Source: Hymenobacter sp. 15J16-1T3B (GTDB taxonomy: Bacteria > Bacteroidota > Bacteroidia > Cytophagales > Hymenobacteraceae). Taken from it: a stretch of 64,000 nt of DNA. The translations under genes and the position numbers were made by a program. Within the stretch, counting starts at the first letter, position 1. Each line of letters opens with the position of its first letter. Under the pieces are notes generated by a model. That model ran no database searches and was not told where the DNA came from. It saw only the letters and a list, made by a program, of their open reading frames with translations. Shown one piece after another: positions 14,640-23,262 of this stretch. The DNA lies in assembly GCF_020711235.1 (NCBI RefSeq), contig NZ_JAJFAV010000023.1, positions 1 to 64,000 on the forward strand, in the 5' to 3' direction.

Positions 14640-16871
14640 TTACCGCACGAGTAGCTTCATGGACTGCACGTGGCCGCGCAGCTGTACCGTCAGCACGTAA
14701 AGGCCGGGGCGTAGGCCGACGGGCACGGCGTAACCCAAGGGCTGCGCCGGGCGGAATTCCGCGTGCGTCGGCTCGCCTACCGGGCGGCCCTGGGTGTCGC
14801 GCAGCAGCAGCTCGGCCGGGCCTTCGTAGCCGGCGGCCGACAGCAAGGCTTGCCCGCCGGCTTCCACCGGATTGGTGATTTTGACCACCGGCTGCCCCGG
14901 CTGCTCGGCACTAGGCTCGGCCGCGGCCCGCCACGCCACCGACTGCGTGGAGACGCGCAGGGTGTAGGCCGCAGTGCTGGTGTTGTTGTTGTAGCCGTAC
15001 ACCTTCACGTAGTAAGTGGCCGCCGGGGCGCCGTTGTAGGTGATGGTTTCGGCCGTGGTGCCCGGCTGGGTGGAGGAATACAGCAGCGTGCCGGCCGCGT
15101 TGTACAGCTCCATGTCGTAGTCGACGGGCACGTTGGTCAGCGTAATTTTTAGGTTGTTGTTGGTCGAGCTGCTCGTGAACCGGTACCAGTCCACGTCGCC
15201 GGCCGGGCAGATGTAGGCCGTGTTGTTCACGTTTACCCCGATGGCCGGGGCCGTGCTCAGCGTGCCGTTGCTTTCGTAGCTGTCGGTGGGGCAGCCGGAG
15301 GAGCCGCCCGTCGACGACCACGAGGCCGCGAAGCCCGGGCGGGTGGTGGCGCAGTCGCTGCGGAACTCCAGAAACATCTTGCCCGAGGAAGCCGTGAGCG
15401 TGCCGGGGTTGGTGGTGCCCGAGAACTTGCCGATCAGCGGCGCCTGGTTGTTCGCGCCGTTGAAGACGAGCAAATGGTCGTAGCCGCTTTCCAGGTCGAA
15501 GGCGCTGAAGGTGAGCGAGACGCTGCTGGCGCCGGTGGGCGCAATGAGCTGGCACTGGCGCACGTCGTCGCCGTAGTTGGCGCCGGCGCCGCCCGCGTCG
15601 TACACGGTGCCCGAAGCGGCGGTGAGGTTGCTCACCAGCGGGTTGTTGTTGACCAAGGTGTAGAAGTACTCCCAGTTCCAGTTCACGCCCGGGTCGGTGT
15701 GCGTCTGGTTGGGGTAGTGCTGGTGGCCTTTGATCTTCACGCAGGCTCCCGTGCTGAAGGTGCCCGTGGTGGCCGCCCCGTAGAAGGTGCGCAGCCCGCT
15801 GATGCCGTAGCCGCTGCCCACGATGTCGCGCGCCAAGGCCGCCGAGCTGCTGTACATGGCCGTGGTGTACCAGGAAGCATCGTCCACGTAGCCCTCGTGC
15901 TCGGTGCCGATGGTGTAGGGGTTTTCCGAGCCGATGTGCCAGGCTTTGTTGACTTCGGTCACCATCTGCGTCACTTGCCCGTCGCTGCTGCGGATGACGT
16001 AGTGCGCCGACACCTGGGCCGAGCAGTTTTTAAACCACGAAATTGTGCCCGCGTACGAGCCCTGCGTGGTGTGGATGGCGTAATGCGTGATGGCCGTGCC
16101 GGAGCGGGAGCTGTAGTTGCAGGTCGTCAGGTTGGTCAGGGCCGGGGCGTAGTCGGTGGAGTTGACTACCGAAGCCGGCGAGCTACCGGGGTCGTACTGC
16201 TGCCCGCCGCCCTGCACGCCGCGCCCCGATACTTCCGTAGCGCCCGCGCTCAGCACGCGGTAGTTGCTGCCGAAAATAGCCGGCAAATCCAGCTTAGGAT
16301 CCGCAAAACCGTAGCGCTGCTGGTTTTCCGCCTTGCTCAGAAACGTAAGCACGCTGTAGAGATGCGAGTCGCGGGCAAAGCCGTTCACGGGGTCCTTGCT
16401 CAGCGGCAGTTCACTCAGTTCCAGCAGCACCGGCAGGTGCTGGGCCACGTCGGCGGCGGGCAGGCGCAGCTGCTCGAGCAGGCGGGCGTAGGCCGCGGCG
16501 TAGGCGCGGATGTTCGTGCCCGGGTCGGTTTTGATCTGTTCTTCGCCGAGGCCCGAAAGCTGGGCCACCAGCTTCAGGTTTTCGCGGAAATAGCCCCGGC
16601 CATCCGCAAACAGGCCCATCACGCCCGAGGGCAGCGGCATGCCCATGCAGCTGGGTTGCTCGGCGGCGGTGATGTGGCGGATGTGCGTCTGCGTGTAGGC
16701 CACGGCTTCCAGCACGCCCCGCGGCACCGTAGGGTACTGCTGATACGCCGCCGCAAAGTCGGCGGCGTAGGGCACTTCAGCCCGGATAGCCTGCGCAGGC
16801 GCTGTGGTTTGGGCGTGCAGGGTGGGGGAAAGGCCGAGCAGGCCCACCCAAAGGAGTAGGGTTTTGGTCAT
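14640..16871 (-). CDS. Multidomain T9SS N-acetylmuramoyl-L-alanine amidase
   Basis: A 743-residue secreted protein. Order of parts: signal peptide (1-20); an N-terminal region (about 45-200) with VPRGVLEAVAYTQTHIRHI and PSGVMGLF, reminiscent of lysozyme-like transglycosylases; an Amidase_2/PGRP domain (about 245-405) with zinc-ligand region ITHYAIHTTQG (H263/H267), AHYVI, IGTEHEG and GHQHYPNQTHTDPG; a CUB-like domain (about 425-520); a PPC-like domain (about 535-642) with DVDWYRF; and a C-terminal T9SS-like sorting domain (about 660-743). It should cleave peptidoglycan outside the cell, perhaps that of other bacteria. ATG 16871 is chosen for the signal peptide. Confidence 0.9.
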   Translation of the reverse strand: MTKTLLLWVGLLGLSPTLHAQTTAPAQAIRAEVPYAADFAAAYQQYPTVPRGVLEAVAYTQTHIRHITAAEQPSCMGMPLPSGVMGLFADGRGYFRENLKLVAQLSGLGEEQIKTDPGTNIRAYAAAYARLLEQLRLPAADVAQHLPVLLELSELPLSKDPVNGFARDSHLYSVLTFLSKAENQQRYGFADPKLDLPAIFGSNYRVLSAGATEVSGRGVQGGGQQYDPGSSPASVVNSTDYAPALTNLTTCNYSSRSGTAITHYAIHTTQGSYAGTISWFKNCSAQVSAHYVIRSSDGQVTQMVTEVNKAWHIGSENPYTIGTEHEGYVDDASWYTTAMYSSSAALARDIVGSGYGISGLRTFYGAATTGTFSTGACVKIKGHQHYPNQTHTDPGVNWNWEYFYTLVNNNPLVSNLTAASGTVYDAGGAGANYGDDVRQCQLIAPTGASSVSLTFSAFDLESGYDHLLVFNGANNQAPLIGKFSGTTNPGTLTASSGKMFLEFRSDCATTRPGFAASWSSTGGSSGCPTDSYESNGTLSTAPAIGVNVNNTAYICPAGDVDWYRFTSSSTNNNLKITLTNVPVDYDMELYNAAGTLLYSSTQPGTTAETITYNGAPAATYYVKVYGYNNNTSTAAYTLRVSTQSVAWRAAAEPSAEQPGQPVVKITNPVEAGGQALLSAAGYEGPAELLLRDTQGRPVGEPTHAEFRPAQPLGYAVPVGLRPGLYVLTVQLRGHVQSMKLLVR

Positions 16872-17015
16872 CGGTAAACGGTGGTTTGGTTGTGGGGGAA
16901 TTGTAAGGGTAAAATACTGATAGGGCGGAATAATCCATGGGAAAACGAGTCCTATTTTGGGAGGATGGCAAAACGTGTGCGTCTTTGTTGAAAAAAAATG
17001 CGCCAATTAAACGCA

Positions 17016-17041
17016 AAAGCCCCGCCGTAGGGCAGGGCTTT
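17016..17041 (-). terminator. Terminator of 17146-17715
   Basis: Arms AAAGCCCCGCC (17016-17026) and GGCAGGGCTTT (17031-17041) pair with one wobble around a 4-base loop. On the minus strand it is followed by a T-rich stretch, as expected for the gene ending at 17146. Confidence 0.65.
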
Positions 17042-17145
17042 GGACAGGCAAGAAGCCTCGGCGGCTGACTGCAACTGCTGCGGCTGGCGACAGAGCAGAT
17101 CTTAACGACCCGCACGAAGGGAAACAGTGGCAAGAAGCCGCCGGA

Positions 17146-17715
17146 TTAAGCAGGCTCGGCGAGCAAGGGTTGGGCCGGCCGCAATACCGCGCTGGCCGCT
17201 GGGCCCGGCGCCGCCGCCCGCGACTTGTGCACCAGCAACGACACCGGTAGAATTAGCACCAGCACCACGGTCGGCACGATGCCGATGGGCGTGAAAATCC
17301 AGGTCGGTAGCGTGGTGGCCACGATGAGCAGCATGTGCCCGTACAAGCGCGGACTCAGCCGCTGGGTGCCGCGCACGTAGCGGCGGCATTCCTGCAGCAG
17401 CAAGTAGGCCTGGTAAAACAAGAACACCCCGAACATCTGCAGGGAGTACTGGTAGAACCGGAAAGAAGCTATGCCGTTCGAGATGAAGTGGTAGGACTCG
17501 TAGGCGTTGCGCAGGCAGTGCATCACCATGCACGTCATCAGAAACAACGGCCCCCAGTAGAGCACCGGCACCAAGTGCTTGCGCGTGAGAGGGTTTCGCT
17601 CGGTGCGCCAGCGGTAGGCCACGCCGTTGCTGAACGCCACGGCGCTGACCAGGGCAATCGGGCCCCCGAACAGCTCTAAAAACTCGGTTACGCGGTCGAA
17701 GGGCGGGGTTTGCAT
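17146..17715 (-). CDS. Membrane protein, unknown function
   Basis: A 189-residue protein with about five hydrophobic segments. The loop RTERNPLTRKH and the motif SFRFYQYSLQMFGVFLFYQAYLLLQECRRYV (named here only by its ends) show alternating aromatic and polar residues. The C-terminus is an Ala/Pro-rich tail after VHKSRAA. No family is recognised. The ATG at 17715 is well placed before the first helix. It is downstream of menB on the same strand, but a strong terminator (17911-17950) separates them. Confidence 0.75.
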   Translation of the reverse strand: MQTPPFDRVTEFLELFGGPIALVSAVAFSNGVAYRWRTERNPLTRKHLVPVLYWGPLFLMTCMVMHCLRNAYESYHFISNGIASFRFYQYSLQMFGVFLFYQAYLLLQECRRYVRGTQRLSPRLYGHMLLIVATTLPTWIFTPIGIVPTVVLVLILPVSLLVHKSRAAAPGPAASAVLRPAQPLLAEPA

Positions 17716-17910
17716 GGCTGGCAGGGAACGGTTGAAGGCGAGGGACTACGGGCGGGTGCAGGCCGGGGCCACGGGCGTGGGGGCTGCTGCTATGCAAAGG
17801 TGCCCCAAGCGGCCGGGCAGCACAATCGCATAAACGGGTGGTTGAACCCCACGCGGACAGCCTGCTTATCTGATAAGTCATTGGCTGATTGGTTCTTAGT
17901 TGCGAGCCGC

Positions 17911-17950
17911 AAAAAAACCGGCCCGCCCAACGCAGGGTTGGGCGGGCCGG
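17911..17950 (-). terminator. Terminator of menB
   Basis: Perfect 14-base arms (17918-17931 and 17937-17950) with a 5-base loop, and seven A residues at 17911-17917 that become a T run on the minus strand. It lies 23 bases after the menB stop. Confidence 0.88.
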
Positions 17951-17972
17951 CCGACGTAGCAGCGCGAAGCCG

Positions 17973-18797
17973 TTACGGGAACTTCGGGTATTTGTCGAAA
18001 TCGGGCTGCCGCTTCTCCAGGAAGGCGTTTTTGCCCTCTTTGGCTTCTTCCGAGAGGTAGTAGAGCAGGGTGGCGTTGCCGGCCAGCTCCTGAATACCGG
18101 CTTGGCCGTCGAGCTCCGCGTTGAACGAGGACTTGAGCATGCGCAGGGCCAGAGGGCTTTTCTCGCGGATTTTGCGGCACCACTCCAGGGTGGTTTCCTC
18201 CAGCTTTTCCAGCGGCACCACTTTGTTGACGAGGCCCATGTCGAGGGCTTCCTGGGCGTCGTACTGGTCGCAGAGGTACCAGATTTCGCGCGCCTTTTTC
18301 TGGCCCACGATGCGCGCCAGGTACGAGGCGCCGAAGCCGCCGTCGAAGGAGCCGACTTTGGGGCCGGTCTGGCCGAAGCGGGCGTTGTCGGCGGCAATGG
18401 TCAGGTCACAGACCACGTGCAGCACGTGCCCGCCGCCGATGGCCCAGCCGGCCACCATGGCAATGACGGGCTTCGGGATGGAGCGGATGAGCTTCTGCAG
18501 GTCGAGCACGTTCAGGCGGGGTACGGTGTCGTCGCCCACGTAGCCGCCGTGGCCGCGCACGCTCTGGTCGCCGCCCGAGCAGAAGGCGCGCCCGCCCTCG
18601 CCGGTGAGAATGACCACGCCGATATCGGTCCGGTCGCGGCAGATGTGCATGGCCTCAATCATCTCCTGCACCGTGAGCGGGGTGAAGGCGTTGTGCACCT
18701 GCGGGCGGTTGATGCTGATTTTGGCAATGCCCTCGTGGAAGGAAAACAGAATTTCCTTGAATTCCTTGATGGGCGTCCAGTTGACTTGCTGGGACAT
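17973..18797 (-). CDS. menB: 1,4-dihydroxy-2-naphthoyl-CoA synthase (MenB)
   Basis: A 274-residue crotonase-fold enzyme that closes the ring of o-succinylbenzoyl-CoA in menaquinone synthesis. Family landmarks are [18 protein letters not shown], the oxyanion segment [36 protein letters not shown], and the C-terminal DFDKYPKFP. The length is normal for MenB. The ATG at 18797 gives [13 protein letters not shown], the usual start. It is the last of the minus-strand men genes, 147 bases after menD with a palindromic repeat in the gap, and is followed by a strong terminator. Confidence 0.96.
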   Translation of the reverse strand: MSQQVNWTPIKEFKEILFSFHEGIAKISINRPQVHNAFTPLTVQEMIEAMHICRDRTDIGVVILTGEGGRAFCSGGDQSVRGHGGYVGDDTVPRLNVLDLQKLIRSIPKPVIAMVAGWAIGGGHVLHVVCDLTIAADNARFGQTGPKVGSFDGGFGASYLARIVGQKKAREIWYLCDQYDAQEALDMGLVNKVVPLEKLEETTLEWCRKIREKSPLALRMLKSSFNAELDGQAGIQELAGNATLLYYLSEEAKEGKNAFLEKRQPDFDKYPKFP

Positions 18798-18814
18798 GGG
18801 AATGGAAGAAAGAA

Positions 18815-18927
18815 CGTCATGCCGAGCGCAGCGGGGGCATCTCGCGTGCTGACGCCGGATAGCAACATTCTCGATGAGCGGGAAGGCTGCTAGCTAGCGA
18901 GTTGTCTCGACTTCGCTCGGCATGACG
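18815..18927. repeat. Dispersed imperfect palindrome, menD-menB gap
   Basis: The ends CGTCATGCCGAGCG (18815-18828) and its perfect reverse complement (18914-18927) enclose a less regular middle. Inside the arms, pairing continues imperfectly around GCATCTC and GTTGTCTCGACTTCG. The end sequence belongs to the same family as the elements at 47647, 48529, 50269 and 53631 (consensus GTCATGCTGAGCGCAGTCGA). Confidence 0.8.
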
Positions 18928-18944
18928 AACGTAAAAGTGAACGA

Positions 18945-20783
18945 TTAGGAAAAAGACGTGCGCACGGCGGCGCGGTATTGCTCGAAGAAAGCGGCGTTGG
19001 TGGCCGAGTCGGTGGTGATTTCCAGCACGGCTGCGTTGCCGGTAGCCGTGGGCGCAAAGAAAACCGGTAACACCTTATCTAGTTCGGCGAAGCTCGTGGC
19101 CGTGAAGTAGCGCAGCCCGAAGTCGCGGGCGGTATTCTCGGCCGTCAGCGCCTGCCGGGTCTCAAAAAACTCCTCCAGCTCCGGCTGCTGCCGCGGCCCG
19201 TCGATCAGGCGGAAAATGCCGCCCGCGTGGTTGTTGACGAGAATAACGCGCAGGTTGGGCGTGGGGTAGTTGTGCCAGAACCCGTTGCGGTCGTAGAAGA
19301 AGGCCACGTCGCCGGTGAGCAGCACGATGGGGCGCTCGGGCTGGGCCAGGGCGGCGCCCACGGCGGTGGAATTGCAGCCGTCGATGCCGCTGGTGCCGCG
19401 GTTGGCGAAGACCTCGGCGGTGGAGCCGGCTGGCAGGCCCAGGATGTTAGCGTAGCGCACGGCCATGCTGTTGGCTAGGTGCAGGGCCGCGCCGTCGGGC
19501 ACCAGCTGCAGGGCGCGGTAGATGGCCGTAAACTCGTTGAACAGCTGCTGGGGCTGCGTTAGAAACTCGCGCACAAAGTCCGTGGCCCAGCCGTTGGCCC
19601 GCTGCCAGGGCGTGGTAAAGGCGTCTTTGGGCGCGGCGGCTTCGTCGCGGGCGGCGCCCGGGCCCTGCCAGCTCAGGCGGCCCGGCTTAGCGGCGGTTGT
19701 CGCGCCAGGAACCGAACCCGGGTCAAGGTCCTCGGAGCCCAAGATACTCTCGAAAAACGCGGCCGGCTCCATGCGGATGATGCGCGTGAGCGAGCGGAAG
19801 GTGTCGGCTACGGGGCCGGCGGGCTGCACGTGCCAGTGCTGCGTGGCCGGGTAGTCGCGCAGGTAGTTTTTCAGCGCTTTGGAAATGAGCGACTGGCCGT
19901 AGGTGATGAGCAGCTCGGGCCGCAAGGCCTCGCGCAGGCCGGCTTCGGGCACCACCATGAACACGTCCTGCCGGCCCAGCGGGGCGGTGCGCGCCGCGTC
20001 GTAATCGGGCCCGACGGGCTGGTGCACGTTGGCAATCAAATCACCAACGACCGGGGCCTGGTAAGCGGCGCCGAAGCGGCGCAGGGCCAGCAGCAGCGGC
20101 TCGTCGTGGCGGTGCTGCCCGGCTACCACCAGCACCCTAGGCGTCTGGCGCAGCTGGCGGCGCAGCACCTGCAGCTCGGCGGCGGGCAGCTGCGGCGCAC
20201 CGGCCACCTCGCGGCTGATTTTGACCGGCTCGTAAACAATTTCCTCGCCGGCCTTGGGGTAGAACGGCTCCCGCAGGGGTACGTTGACCTGCACCGGGCC
20301 AGCCGGAAATTCCTGGCTGAGGTTGATGGCCTCGTTGACCAGCCGCCCGGCCTGCCAACGGGCGTCGGCGTGCGAAAAATCGACGGGCAGCTCGAAGGCG
20401 GCCTTGGCGTGGCGGCCGTAGAGGTTGGGCTGGCGGATGGTCTGGCCATCGAGCTGGTCTATCCACTCCGGCGGGCGGTCCGCGGTGAAGACCACCAGCG
20501 GAATCTGCTGGAAAAAGGCCTCGGCCACGGCGGGCGCGTAGTTCAGCCCGGCCGTGCCGGAGGTGCACACCAGCGCCACCGGCCGCCGCTGCGCCTGCGC
20601 CAGGCCCAGGCCGATAAAGGCGGCGGCCCGCTCGTCGGGCACCACGCGCACGCGCAGCTCGGGGTGGCGGGCAAAGGCAATGGTCAGCGGGGCCGAACGG
20701 GAGCCCGGTGACAACACCACGTCGGTGATGCCGTGCTGGGCGCAGATTTCGGGAATGTTGTGGATGGGCTGAAGCGTGGCCAA
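18945..20783 (-). CDS. menD: SEPHCHC synthase (MenD)
   Basis: A 612-residue thiamine-diphosphate enzyme (2-succinyl-5-enolpyruvyl-6-hydroxy-3-cyclohexene-1-carboxylate synthase) acting on isochorismate and 2-oxoglutarate. It shows VVLSPGSRSAPLTIAFARHP, the cofactor-activating glutamate in DERAAAFIGLGLAQ, CTSGTAGLNYAPAVAEA, FANRGTSGIDGCNSTAVGAA, the ThDP motif LTGDVAFFYDRNGFW and VILVNNHAGGIFRLI (each a separate landmark). No ATG fits; TTG at 20783 (LATLQPIHNIPE) is the likely start, just after a TAnnTTTG element. It lies between the MDR gene and menB on the same strand. Confidence 0.93.
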   Translation of the reverse strand: MATLQPIHNIPEICAQHGITDVVLSPGSRSAPLTIAFARHPELRVRVVPDERAAAFIGLGLAQAQRRPVALVCTSGTAGLNYAPAVAEAFFQQIPLVVFTADRPPEWIDQLDGQTIRQPNLYGRHAKAAFELPVDFSHADARWQAGRLVNEAINLSQEFPAGPVQVNVPLREPFYPKAGEEIVYEPVKISREVAGAPQLPAAELQVLRRQLRQTPRVLVVAGQHRHDEPLLLALRRFGAAYQAPVVGDLIANVHQPVGPDYDAARTAPLGRQDVFMVVPEAGLREALRPELLITYGQSLISKALKNYLRDYPATQHWHVQPAGPVADTFRSLTRIIRMEPAAFFESILGSEDLDPGSVPGATTAAKPGRLSWQGPGAARDEAAAPKDAFTTPWQRANGWATDFVREFLTQPQQLFNEFTAIYRALQLVPDGAALHLANSMAVRYANILGLPAGSTAEVFANRGTSGIDGCNSTAVGAALAQPERPIVLLTGDVAFFYDRNGFWHNYPTPNLRVILVNNHAGGIFRLIDGPRQQPELEEFFETRQALTAENTARDFGLRYFTATSFAELDKVLPVFFAPTATGNAAVLEITTDSATNAAFFEQYRAAVRTSFS

Positions 20784-20805
20784 GGGCGGGCAAAGTAAGG
20801 CGCGG

Positions 20806-20813
20806 CAAAGGTA
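20806..20813 (-). promoter_or_regulatory. TAnnTTTG -7 element before menD
   Basis: The minus strand reads TACCTTTG 22 bases before the proposed TTG start of menD at 20783. A second partial match (TACTTTG) lies at 20791-20797. It supports separate transcription of menD and menB after the terminator at 20861-20890. Confidence 0.45.
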
Positions 20814-20860
20814 ACGGCTGCGGCCAGAGTGGCCCCGGCCGCCGCGGCCCCACACACGAA

Positions 20861-20890
20861 GGCCGCTGCGCACCTGAGTACGCAGCGGCC
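20861..20890 (-). terminator. Hairpin after the MDR oxidoreductase
   Basis: Perfect 10-base arms GGCCGCTGCG (20861-20870) and CGCAGCGGCC (20881-20890) with a 10-base loop, 32 bases after the stop of the minus-strand gene. There is no long T run. Confidence 0.65.
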
Positions 20891-20921
20891 CGGGTCAGGG
20901 TAACGGCCGGAGATAAACTCC

Positions 20922-21860
20922 TTACAGCGTCACCACCACTTTGCCCTGGGTGCGGCCGGTTTCCACCAGCCGCAGCGCCGCGGGCAGCTCGGCAAAGGGC
21001 AAGGCCGCCGACACATGGGCCCGCAGGCGGCCGTCGGCGAGGCGCGCCGCCAGCTCCTGCATCTGCGCCCCGTTGGATTCGACGAGAAAGGCCGTAGTTG
21101 TAGCCCCGCGCTCCTCGGCCCGGGCGGTGGCCTCGGGCGTCATGCCGAGGATGCTCACGAGCCGGCCGCCGGGCTTGAGCACGGAGGCGGAGCGGACGAG
21201 GTTGGGGCCGCCCACGGTGTCGAGCACCACGTCGACGGGCGCCACGGCCTGCTCGAAGGGGCCGGCCTGGTAGTCCACGTGCTCGTCGGCGCCGAGGTCA
21301 CGCACGAAGTCGCGCTTGGCCGCCGACGAGGTGCCGATGACGTAAGCGCCGCGCTCCTTGGCCAGCTGCACGGCGAAGTGGCCCACGCCGCCGGCCGCCG
21401 CGTGCACCAGCACGCGCTGCCCGGCCTGCACCGGAGCGTGAGCGGTAAACGCCTGCCAGGCAGTGAGGGCCGCCAGCGTAGCCGCAGCGGCTTCCGCGTG
21501 GCTGATGTTGCTGGGCTTACGGGCCAGGTGGGCGGCCGGGGCGGCCACGTACTCAGCGTAGGCGCGGCCGTGACCGGGGAAGTTGACCATGCCGAACACC
21601 TCGTCGCCGACCTTAAAGTCGGCCACTTCGGCGCCCACGGCCGACACCACGCCCGAAATGTCCCAGCCCGGAATGACCGGCGGCTCGGCGTTGATGCGGC
21701 CGTACATGGCCTTGCCCTGCGCAGTTTTCACGTCGACGGGGTTGAGGCTGATGGCCTTGACTTGCACCAGCACTTCGCCGGTGGCCGGGGTGGGGGTGGG
21801 CAGGTCGGTGAGGCGCAGGCCGGCGCCGCCGGTGGGTTCGGTCAAGATGAAAGCTTGCAT
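20922..21860 (-). CDS. MDR-family NADP-dependent oxidoreductase
   Basis: A 312-residue medium-chain dehydrogenase/reductase of the zinc-less quinone-oxidoreductase type. It has SLNPVDVKTAQG, IPGWDISGVVSAVG, the nucleotide-binding VLVHAAAGGVGHFAVQLAK, and the Rossmann-fold DVVLDTVGG. Zinc-ligand cysteines of alcohol dehydrogenases are absent. It would reduce quinones or activated alkenes with NADPH; the natural substrate is unknown. ATG at 21860 opens directly on MQAFILTEPTGG. It sits between menF and menD but has its own flanking hairpins, so a role in menaquinone metabolism is possible but not shown. Confidence 0.9.
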   Translation of the reverse strand: MQAFILTEPTGGAGLRLTDLPTPTPATGEVLVQVKAISLNPVDVKTAQGKAMYGRINAEPPVIPGWDISGVVSAVGAEVADFKVGDEVFGMVNFPGHGRAYAEYVAAPAAHLARKPSNISHAEAAAATLAALTAWQAFTAHAPVQAGQRVLVHAAAGGVGHFAVQLAKERGAYVIGTSSAAKRDFVRDLGADEHVDYQAGPFEQAVAPVDVVLDTVGGPNLVRSASVLKPGGRLVSILGMTPEATARAEERGATTTAFLVESNGAQMQELAARLADGRLRAHVSAALPFAELPAALRLVETGRTQGKVVVTL

Positions 21861-21928
21861 ACAGCGGAAAGTCGTTGGGGTGAATGGTACGCCGCAAAGG
21901 TGGCGGGCGGTTGTGGCGGCTTGCCCAA

Positions 21929-21975
21929 AACGCCACCGCTTGAAACCAATAGAGGTAGTTTCAGGCGGTGGCGTT
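21929..21975 (-). terminator. Hairpin after menF
   Basis: Arms AACGCCACCGCTTGAAAC (21929-21946) and GTTTCAGGCGGTGGCGTT (21958-21975) pair with one mismatch around an 11-base loop. It lies between the menF stop and the start of the MDR gene and would end menF transcripts. Confidence 0.65.
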
Positions 21976-22013
21976 CGGAGTTGGTAACCATGGCTGCAGC
22001 GGTGCCGTTAGAA

Positions 22014-22040
22014 GACGGATTGCTTCGCTCGCCAATGACG
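22014..22040. repeat. Half-site of a palindromic intergenic repeat
   Basis: GACGGATTGCTTCGCTCGCC followed by AATGACGG resembles, in reverse orientation, the GTCAT-tGCGAGCgaAGCaAt type of intergenic repeat common in Bacteroidota. No partner arm was found in the gap, so it looks like half an element. Confidence 0.4.
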
Positions 22041-22056
22041 GCCAGTGTTCCCGCCG

Positions 22057-23262
22057 CTACTCGTCGAGCACCGAGCCCACGGTGCGCAGCTTCATTTCCG
22101 TTTCCTGCCACTCCTTGGCCGGCTCCGATTCCGAGGTGAGGCCGGTGCCGGCGTACAGAACGGCCTCGGTGGGGCGCAGCTGCATGCAGCGCAGGTTCAC
22201 GAACACCCGCGAAGTGCCCGGCGCGGGCAGGTTTACCGGGCCCAGAAAGCCGCTGTAGTACGTCCGGTCGTAGCCCTCGTGGCGCTGCAAAAACGCCAGG
22301 GCCGCCTCGCGGGGCATGCCGCCCACGGCCGAGGTGGGGTGCAGCAGCCGCAGCATGTCGGTGGCGAAGGTGGGGGAGGTGACGCGCTTCAGATCCACCC
22401 GGAACTCGGTGCGCAGGTGCAGCAGATTGCCCGCCTGCACGGTTTTGGGGCCGGTTTCGTCGTAGTCGCGGATGCGAAGCTGCTTGAAGCAGCCCACTAC
22501 GTAGCGCCCCACCATGGCCTGCTCCTCGATGTCCTTTTGCCGCCACATGGCCGAGTTGGCGGTGATGTCAGGCGTAAGCGGTTGGGTGCCGGCCAGGGCC
22601 ATGGTGCGAAACTCCGCCCCGTCGGTTTCCACCAGCACCTCGGGCGTGGCGCCCAGCCAGGTGCCGGCCTGCGGGGCACTCACCAGGCTCACAAAGGCCC
22701 GCGGGTGCTGCCGGCACAGCGCATCGAAGGCCCGCAGCGTGTCGAAGCCCGGTGGCAGCGGGCGCCGGGCGGCCCGGCTCGATACCACCTTGGTCATCTG
22801 CCCGGCCCGGATGGCCCCGACGGCCTGCGCCACCAGGGACTCGTACTCGGCACGGTCGGCGGTGGCGGGCAGCGGCTGCGGGCTCACGTGCCACTGCAGC
22901 TCGGCCGGTTCGTCGGTTTCGTGAATGACACGCTGCACAGCAGCCACCGCCTCGGGCGGCAGGGCGTGCGAGAGGCGCAGCTGCTGCCCGGCCGAAAAGT
23001 CGAGCACCACGTCGGCGGGCAGCAGCATGGCTTCGGCCGTGTCGCCGTCCTGAAAAGGGTAAAAGGCAAAGCCGGCCGGGGCCTGCGGCTCCAGGCTCGG
23101 CGGCAGGCCCGAGAGGTGCAGCGGCCTGAGGCTCAGCAGCAGCACCGGCGCCGGGGCGTGGGGCAGGCGCCACAGGGCCACCGAGCCGGCGTGCCGCAGG
23201 GCCAAGGCCACCAGCCGCCGCACCGTGGCCGAGGGGGCGGCTTCGGTCGTCGACTGCTGCAT
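22057..23262 (-). CDS. menF: Isochorismate synthase (MenF)
   Basis: A 401-residue chorismate-binding enzyme that isomerises chorismate to isochorismate, the first committed step to menaquinone. The catalytic half (about 140-401) has MTKVVSSRAARRP, FVSLVSAPQAGTWLGATPEV, MALAGTQPL, KDIEEQAMV, LHPTSAVGGMPR, and YYSGFLGPV in the usual order. The N-terminal half is weakly conserved, as normal. The start ATG at 23262 follows the stop of the hotdog gene with no gap (TAA-ATG), so translation is likely coupled. A hairpin at 21929-21975 closes the pair. Confidence 0.94.
   Translation of the reverse strand: MQQSTTEAAPSATVRRLVALALRHAGSVALWRLPHAPAPVLLLSLRPLHLSGLPPSLEPQAPAGFAFYPFQDGDTAEAMLLPADVVLDFSAGQQLRLSHALPPEAVAAVQRVIHETDEPAELQWHVSPQPLPATADRAEYESLVAQAVGAIRAGQMTKVVSSRAARRPLPPGFDTLRAFDALCRQHPRAFVSLVSAPQAGTWLGATPEVLVETDGAEFRTMALAGTQPLTPDITANSAMWRQKDIEEQAMVGRYVVGCFKQLRIRDYDETGPKTVQAGNLLHLRTEFRVDLKRVTSPTFATDMLRLLHPTSAVGGMPREAALAFLQRHEGYDRTYYSGFLGPVNLPAPGTSRVFVNLRCMQLRPTEAVLYAGTGLTSESEPAKEWQETEMKLRTVGSVLDE

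Noticed and set aside
15474-16859. Plus-strand frame of 461 codons opposite the amidase
   Set aside because: No family features; the amidase frame contains zinc ligands and sorting domain.
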